From Haloferax gibbonsii ATCC 33959 (GTDB taxonomy: Archaea > Halobacteriota > Halobacteria > Halobacteriales > Haloferacaceae): 64,000 bases of DNA. Within the stretch, counting starts at the first letter, position 1. Every line of letters starts with the position of its first letter. Shown here one piece after another: positions 59,756 to 64,000 of the stretch. Under the pieces are notes generated by a model, which did not search any database, was not told the DNA's origin, and saw nothing but the letters and a program-made list of their open reading frames with translations. Position numbers and translations under genes: made by a program. The stretch is from NCBI RefSeq assembly GCF_000336775.1, contig NZ_AOLJ01000011.1, forward strand, positions 533,084 through 597,083. The letters are read 5' to 3'.

Positions 59756-61000
59756 ATGAGTAGCGACGCCGAGGAGGCGAGCGAGGACCGCCGAAAGTAC
59801 GAATTCAAGAAGGTCATCGAGGACCTGCGAGAGTACGAAGGGTCAGGAACGCAGCTCGTCACCATCTACATCCCCGAAGACAAGCAGATTTCCGACGTGG
59901 TCGAACACGTCATCACGGAGCACAGCGAAGCGTCTAACATCAAATCGAAGCAGACGCGAACGAACGTCCAAGACGCCCTGACGAGCATCAAGGACCGACT
60001 CCGGTACTACGACACCTTCCCACCGGACCGCGGTATCGTCATGTTCTCCGGAGCGGTCAACTCCGGCGGCGGCCAGACGGACATGGTCACGAAGGTGCTG
60101 GAGAGCCCGCCGGAGCCGATTCAGTCGTTCCGGTACCACTGCGACTCGAACTTCCTCACCGGACCGCTCGAGGACATGCTCATGGACAAGGGCCTGTTCG
60201 GGCTCATCGTCCTCGACCGCCGCGAGGCCAACGTCGGCTGGCTCAAGGGCAAGCGCGTCGAGCCGGTCAAGAGCGCCTCGTCGCTCGTCCCCGGTAAGCA
60301 GCGCAAAGGTGGTCAGTCCGCCCAGCGTTTCGCCCGCCTCCGCCTCGAAGCCATCGACAACTTCTATCAGGAGGTCGCCGGGATGGCCAACGACCTGTTC
60401 GTCCCCAAGCGACACGAGATGGACGGCATCCTCGTGGGCGGTCCCTCGCCGACGAAAGACGAGTTCCTCGACGGCGACTACCTCCACCACGAACTGCAGG
60501 ACCTCGTCGTCGGGAAGTTCGACGTGGCCTACACCGACGAGTCCGGACTGTACGACCTCGTCGACGCCGGCCAGGACGCGCTGGCCGACCAAGAGGTCAT
60601 CAAGGACAAAAAGCAGATGGAGGAGTTCTTCGAGAAGCTCCACCGCGGCAACGAGTCCACCTACGGATTCGAGGCGACCCGGAAGAACCTCGTGATGGGG
60701 TCGGTCGACCGCCTCCTCATCTCCGAGGACCTGCGGAAGGACATCGCCATCTACGACTGCGACGGCCAAGAGGAGTACGAACTCGTCGACCACCGTCACA
60801 ACACGCCGACCCACGAGTGCGAAGGCGGCTCGGAGGCCGAACTGAAAGAGCGCGAGGACGTCATCGAGTGGCTCATGGACCTCGCCGACCAGCGCGGCAC
60901 CGAGACGAAGTTCATCAGCACGGACTTCGAGAAAGGCGAACAGCTCTACGACGCGTTCGGCGGTATCGCCGGCATCCTCCGGTACTCCACCGGCGTCTAA
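59756..61000 (+). CDS. prf1: Peptide chain release factor aRF1
   Basis: Archaeal class 1 release factor, 414 residues, reading all three stop codons. NIKS at residues 61-64 (stop recognition) and GGQ at 185-187 (peptidyl hydrolysis, KGGQSAQRF) are intact, with the C-terminal domain that binds the recycling ATPase. A TATA-like GGTTACTTAG (59722-59731) lies 27-30 nt upstream; GTG 59753 directly before the ATG could also be used. Confidence 0.97.
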   Translation: MSSDAEEASEDRRKYEFKKVIEDLREYEGSGTQLVTIYIPEDKQISDVVEHVITEHSEASNIKSKQTRTNVQDALTSIKDRLRYYDTFPPDRGIVMFSGAVNSGGGQTDMVTKVLESPPEPIQSFRYHCDSNFLTGPLEDMLMDKGLFGLIVLDRREANVGWLKGKRVEPVKSASSLVPGKQRKGGQSAQRFARLRLEAIDNFYQEVAGMANDLFVPKRHEMDGILVGGPSPTKDEFLDGDYLHHELQDLVVGKFDVAYTDESGLYDLVDAGQDALADQEVIKDKKQMEEFFEKLHRGNESTYGFEATRKNLVMGSVDRLLISEDLRKDIAIYDCDGQEEYELVDHRHNTPTHECEGGSEAELKEREDVIEWLMDLADQRGTETKFISTDFEKGEQLYDAFGGIAGILRYSTGV

Positions 61001-61059
61001 ACGACTCCTCCTCGGCGTCTTCGCGCGCCACGGTGTCAGACAGCACGGAGCGGCGGCGC

Positions 61060-61443
61060 TCAGAGGAACGCGTCCAACTGCGCCTGCCGACGGGCGACGT
61101 CGAAGTGAGGGTCGGCCGCCTCCCGCTGGAGTCGGTCGAGCGTGAGATGCACGTCGATGCCGGACCGTTCGGCGAACTCGACGCAGTCGACGATGCCGGC
61201 GCGGTTGAGCGCCAGCGAGTCGAGCATGCCGACGAGGAGCGCGACCGAAGCGCCCGCGTCGCCCTCGGGAAGCACGTCCGCGAGCGGGCGCGAGTCGCCG
61301 TCGGTCGGCGCCGTCTCCGCCGGGTGAAGTCGGAGGCAGCCGGCACACAAGCCGACGGTCAGCGCCGCCTCGGGCGCGTGAGACTCGAGCGGTTCGGGCA
61401 CTGCGAAGACGGCGAGTTCACCGTCGCAGTCGGGACAGGACAT
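61060..61443 (-). CDS. DUF6276 family protein
   Basis: A 127-residue protein of the haloarchaeal DUF6276 type: an N-terminal zinc ribbon with CPDC (3-6) and CAGC (33-36), then a helical part (SVALLVGMLDSLALNRAGIVDCVEFAERSG) ending in LQREAADPHFDVARRQAQLDAFL. The role is unknown. The ATG lies 23 bases beyond the atpD terminator, so it may be transcribed by read-through or from the T-rich element acting as TATA. Confidence 0.8.
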   Translation of the reverse strand: MSCPDCDGELAVFAVPEPLESHAPEAALTVGLCAGCLRLHPAETAPTDGDSRPLADVLPEGDAGASVALLVGMLDSLALNRAGIVDCVEFAERSGIDVHLTLDRLQREAADPHFDVARRQAQLDAFL

Positions 61444-61465
61444 GGAAGTCTCTACGCGCCGAGAC

Positions 61466-61492
61466 GGTGAAAAACGGTCGGAGACCCGACCG
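61466..61492 (-). terminator. Intrinsic-type terminator of atpD
   Basis: On the atpD strand CGGTCGG-GTCT-CCGACCG forms a perfect seven-base stem with a four-base loop, followed at once by TTTTTCACC. This is the clearest intrinsic terminator in the window. Confidence 0.8.
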
Positions 61493-61531
61493 AGAGAGAA
61501 CTAGAGAGAGAACGGTCGCGCGGGGTCGGCC

Positions 61532-62221
61532 TCAGTCGGCCGTCGCCGCTTCCGCTTCGGCGGCGGCTTCCTCGGCGGCGCGTTCTTCCTTCTCTTCTTC
61601 TTCCTTCTTCGCCTTGATCTTCTTCAGGCGGAAGATCTCCTCGCGTTCCTGTTCTTCGAGCTTCTGCTCGATGTACTCCTGGTTCTCGTAGAGCTCCGGC
61701 AGGAGTTTGAACTCGAGCGCGTTGACGCGGCGCTTCGTCGTCTCGATTTCCTCGAGCATCTTCTTCATCGCCGTCTCGACCTCCGCGGCGAGGATGATGG
61801 ATTCGAGGAGCTCCTCGTAGGCGTCGGCGGCCTCGTCGATGCGGGCCGAAGAGCCGAGCAGCCCGTAGCCGCGCTGGTCGAGGGTCTTTTTCACGCGCGA
61901 GGACTCGATCTGCGGGACGACGACGCCCATGATGTTCTTGGACTGCGTCGTGATTTCCGGGTACTCCTTCAGCGCGGCGGCCGCGCCGCGGACGGCCACG
62001 TCGCCCTCCATGGCGCGGGCCATGTTGATTTTGTTCTGCGCGCGCTCGTAGTCCTGGTTGAGATTGGCCCGCACGTCCTGGGCCTGGTCGAGGATATCCA
62101 TGAACTCCATGATGAGCCCGTCACGCTTCTGTTCGAGCGTGTCGTGGCCCCGCTCGGAGAGTTCGATGCGATCTTCGATCGCCATCAAGTTCTTGCGGGT
62201 CGGCTTGACGTCTTCGGCCAT
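61532..62221 (-). CDS. atpD: A-type ATP synthase subunit D
   Basis: Subunit D of the archaeal A-type ATP synthase, 229 residues, the central rotor stalk. Start [32 protein letters not shown] and the later [20 protein letters not shown] are family hallmarks; long coiled coils fill both ends and the C-terminus is an Ala/Glu-rich tail. The other ATP synthase genes are not here; in haloarchaea subunit D is often detached from the main operon. A TATA-like AAGATTAAC lies about 30 nt upstream. Confidence 0.95.
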   Translation of the reverse strand: MAEDVKPTRKNLMAIEDRIELSERGHDTLEQKRDGLIMEFMDILDQAQDVRANLNQDYERAQNKINMARAMEGDVAVRGAAAALKEYPEITTQSKNIMGVVVPQIESSRVKKTLDQRGYGLLGSSARIDEAADAYEELLESIILAAEVETAMKKMLEEIETTKRRVNALEFKLLPELYENQEYIEQKLEEQEREEIFRLKKIKAKKEEEEKEERAAEEAAAEAEAATAD

Positions 62222-62418
62222 CGTTGGCGGGGGTTGTTCGCCTGGGGTGTTAATCTTTTACTGTCTGGCCGGCCGGACCGCCCGAAATCCGTCGTGACGG
62301 AGTGGTGTCACGTCTGTTGGTCGACGACCGCGATTCAGTTCGCGGGTCGCCACGGTGCTGATGTCGACGTACCGAGAGTGGTAGACATCGAGCGGCTATC
62401 GAAAAACGAAGAGACCCG

Positions 62419-64000
62419 TTAGTATGGCTCCCCGTCGAAGAATCGAGAGATGAGTTTTCGCTCCGCCGCGTGCAGGTGCTGGTGAAACGTCGCCCGCGAG
62501 ACACCCATCGTCTCCGCGAGTTCGTCGCCGGTGACGGCGTGCGGCCACTCGAAATACCCGCCGAGATAGGCGAGTTGGAGGGCCGACTGCTGGCGGTCGG
62601 TCAGGTCGTCGTTGACGCTCGCGACGAACTCGCGGCGCGCCTCCGGCGGTTCGGAGCGGTTCGTCACGGAGCGGAGTTCGGCGTTCGCCGCGACCGACTT
62701 GAAGTCGTCGAGGAGCGCCCGCCCCGCCACGCGGTCGGGGACGACGACCGTGAGTCGACAGCCGAGGCGGTCTACTTCGAGGTCGACGAGTCGCCCGCCC
62801 GCGTCGGCGACGAGGTGGACGAGCGACCCGTCGGCGAAGGTGAGTTCGTAGAGTTCGGCGTCGTCACCGCGGGGGAGGACGTCGACGCTCCGAAGACCGT
62901 CGAGCGCGGTGTCGGCCTCGTCGAACTCCGTCGCGGGGTCCGTCGAGACGAACAGACTCACGGTCCCGTCGTCGTGCTGGGCCGAGCCGCGGTACGAGAG
63001 TTCGCAGTCCCCCGCGGCGGCGAGTCGGACCAGCGGCTGCGTCTCGTCGCGCACCTCGATTTCGAGTTCGAGCCGCTCGTCGGACAGCAGGGACCGCCGG
63101 CTCTCGAACGCGTCGATGGCCGCGCCGACCGCCCGACCGAGCGTCCCGAAGACCACCCGAACCTGGTCGTCGAGTTCCGCGGCGTCGGTGTAGACGGTCA
63201 ACACGCCGTAGAGCGTCCCGCGGTGGGCCAGCGGAACCGCGATGACCGAGTCGAACGGGACGAGCGCCTCCCCGGAGACGCTCCCGTCACCGACGGTCGC
63301 CGACTGGACGGTCCGCGTCTCCGCGGCGCGAGCGGTGGGGTCGTCGGGGTCGGACCGGTCGATTTCGAGGCCGTCGAGGAATTCGGTGTCGGTTCCGGCC
63401 CGCTCGTTCGGGACGATGACCGCCGGTGCGAGGTCGCAGTGACCGACCCACGCGCAGGTGAACGACCCGGCGGCGGTGACTCGGTCGCAGACGGCGGCTT
63501 CGAGTTCCTGTCTGCTCTCCGCGCGGACGAGCGCGCTCGTCACGTCCGCCAACAAGCCCTCGATGTGCTCGACGAGCGTCTGGAGACGCTCGCGCTCTTC
63601 GTCGACTCTCTCGGCGTACCGCTCGGCGGCCGCCTCCGCGCGCACGCGCTCCGTGATGTCGGTCTGGAAGCCGACGTAGTGTGTCACCTCGCCGTCCGGC
63701 CCGCTCAACGGCGCGACGTCGACCCGGTTCCAGAACGTCTCGCCGTTCTCGCGGTAGTTCAGCAGTTCGACCGACGCCGACTCTTCGGCCTCGATGGCGC
63801 GGCGGAGTTCGGCAACGCGCTCGGGGTCGGTGTTCGGGCCCTGAAGGTATCGGCAGTTCCGCCCCAGCGCCGCGTCGGCCGAGTAGCCGGTCATCGCCTC
63901 GAACGCCTCGTTGACGTAGACGAGCGGTCGGTCGGGAAGCGAGCAGTCGGCGACGGTGATGCCGACCGGTGCCTCGTCTATCGCCTGTTCCTTCAGATCC
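62419..64000 (-). CDS. LOV-GAF-Bat sensor regulator with HTH_10 (partial)
   Basis: The gene is cut by the right edge of the window; the open frame continues upstream without a start codon that can be trusted. Visible from the N-terminal side: a PAS domain of LOV type with GRNCRYLQG (cysteine codon at 63853-63855), FWN and GFQTDITE; a coiled linker; a GAF domain (SFTCAWVGHCD to GRAVGAAIDAF); the bacterio-opsin-activator domain; and a C-terminal HTH_10 (LTDRQQSALQLAYLGGYF...ATFHQHLHAAERKL). It is probably a DNA-binding regulator that senses blue light or redox through flavin. Targets unknown. Confidence 0.88.
   Translation of the reverse strand, partial: DLKEQAIDEAPVGITVADCSLPDRPLVYVNEAFEAMTGYSADAALGRNCRYLQGPNTDPERVAELRRAIEAEESASVELLNYRENGETFWNRVDVAPLSGPDGEVTHYVGFQTDITERVRAEAAAERYAERVDEERERLQTLVEHIEGLLADVTSALVRAESRQELEAAVCDRVTAAGSFTCAWVGHCDLAPAVIVPNERAGTDTEFLDGLEIDRSDPDDPTARAAETRTVQSATVGDGSVSGEALVPFDSVIAVPLAHRGTLYGVLTVYTDAAELDDQVRVVFGTLGRAVGAAIDAFESRRSLLSDERLELEIEVRDETQPLVRLAAAGDCELSYRGSAQHDDGTVSLFVSTDPATEFDEADTALDGLRSVDVLPRGDDAELYELTFADGSLVHLVADAGGRLVDLEVDRLGCRLTVVVPDRVAGRALLDDFKSVAANAELRSVTNRSEPPEARREFVASVNDDLTDRQQSALQLAYLGGYFEWPHAVTGDELAETMGVSRATFHQHLHAAERKLISRFFDGEPY

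Overview
The window is high-GC archaeal chromosome from a member of the Halobacteria, closest to Haloferax. The evidence is the strongly acidic proteome, split RNA polymerase subunits (A'/A'', B'/B''), haloarchaeal SepF, TiaS, CarS, agreement with gene neighbourhoods I remember from Haloferax volcanii (pyrE2, minD4, sepF-uvrA, the rpo/str cluster), and many promoters with a TATA element about 27 nt before the start codon (leaderless genes). The species cannot be fixed from the sequence alone. I see no insertion sequence, CRISPR array, intein or replication origin.

Layout. 0.3-10 kb: ROK glucokinase, AIM24, universal stress protein, small zinc-ribbon and winged-helix proteins, a YgfZ/GcvT-type protein, a geranylgeranyl-reductase-type flavoprotein, an Asp-box propeller and an ABC-2 exporter. 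10-20 kb: a secreted CARDB-like repeat protein, uvrA, sepF, DUF1028, a PUA protein, an RNB exonuclease and small haloarchaeal proteins. 20-38 kb: the information-processing core, read leftwards as rpoH-rpoB2-rpoB1-rpoA1-rpoA2-nusA, mscS, rps12-rps7, aef2, then the hom/ACT pair and tef1a-rps10. It is flanked by tRNA-Ala(CGC) on one side and two identical tRNA-Asp(GTC) genes on the other. A DUF5781 protein with an HExxH motif lies on the opposite strand inside this cluster. 38-50 kb: an SDR, a pair of CrcB/Fluc fluoride channels, a HerA-like ATPase, TiaS, a HTH regulator, a glutaredoxin, and a nucleobase group (permease, HTH-phosphoribosyltransferase, pyrE2), then a glycosyltransferase and CarS. 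50-64 kb: proline dehydrogenase, DUF502, ilvE, an epimerase, ribB with the riboflavin kinase/regulator ribK, argS, minD4, the release factor aRF1, an A-type ATPase D subunit and, cut by the window edge, a LOV-GAF-Bat-HTH sensor regulator.

The most unusual structure is not a gene. The 3' sides of both tRNA loci (19.88-20.10 kb and 38.20-38.50 kb) carry runs of palindromes whose arms are partial copies of the neighbouring tRNA's T-arm/acceptor end. Other items worth checking are two promoter-proximal arrays of short repeats phased at about 10 bp (17.08 kb and 47.85 kb), several dyads sitting on or beside promoters (rnr, proline dehydrogenase, epimerase, ribK), two very small genes (50 and 45 codons), and the MinD4 C-terminus that resembles the bacterial MinD membrane-targeting helix.
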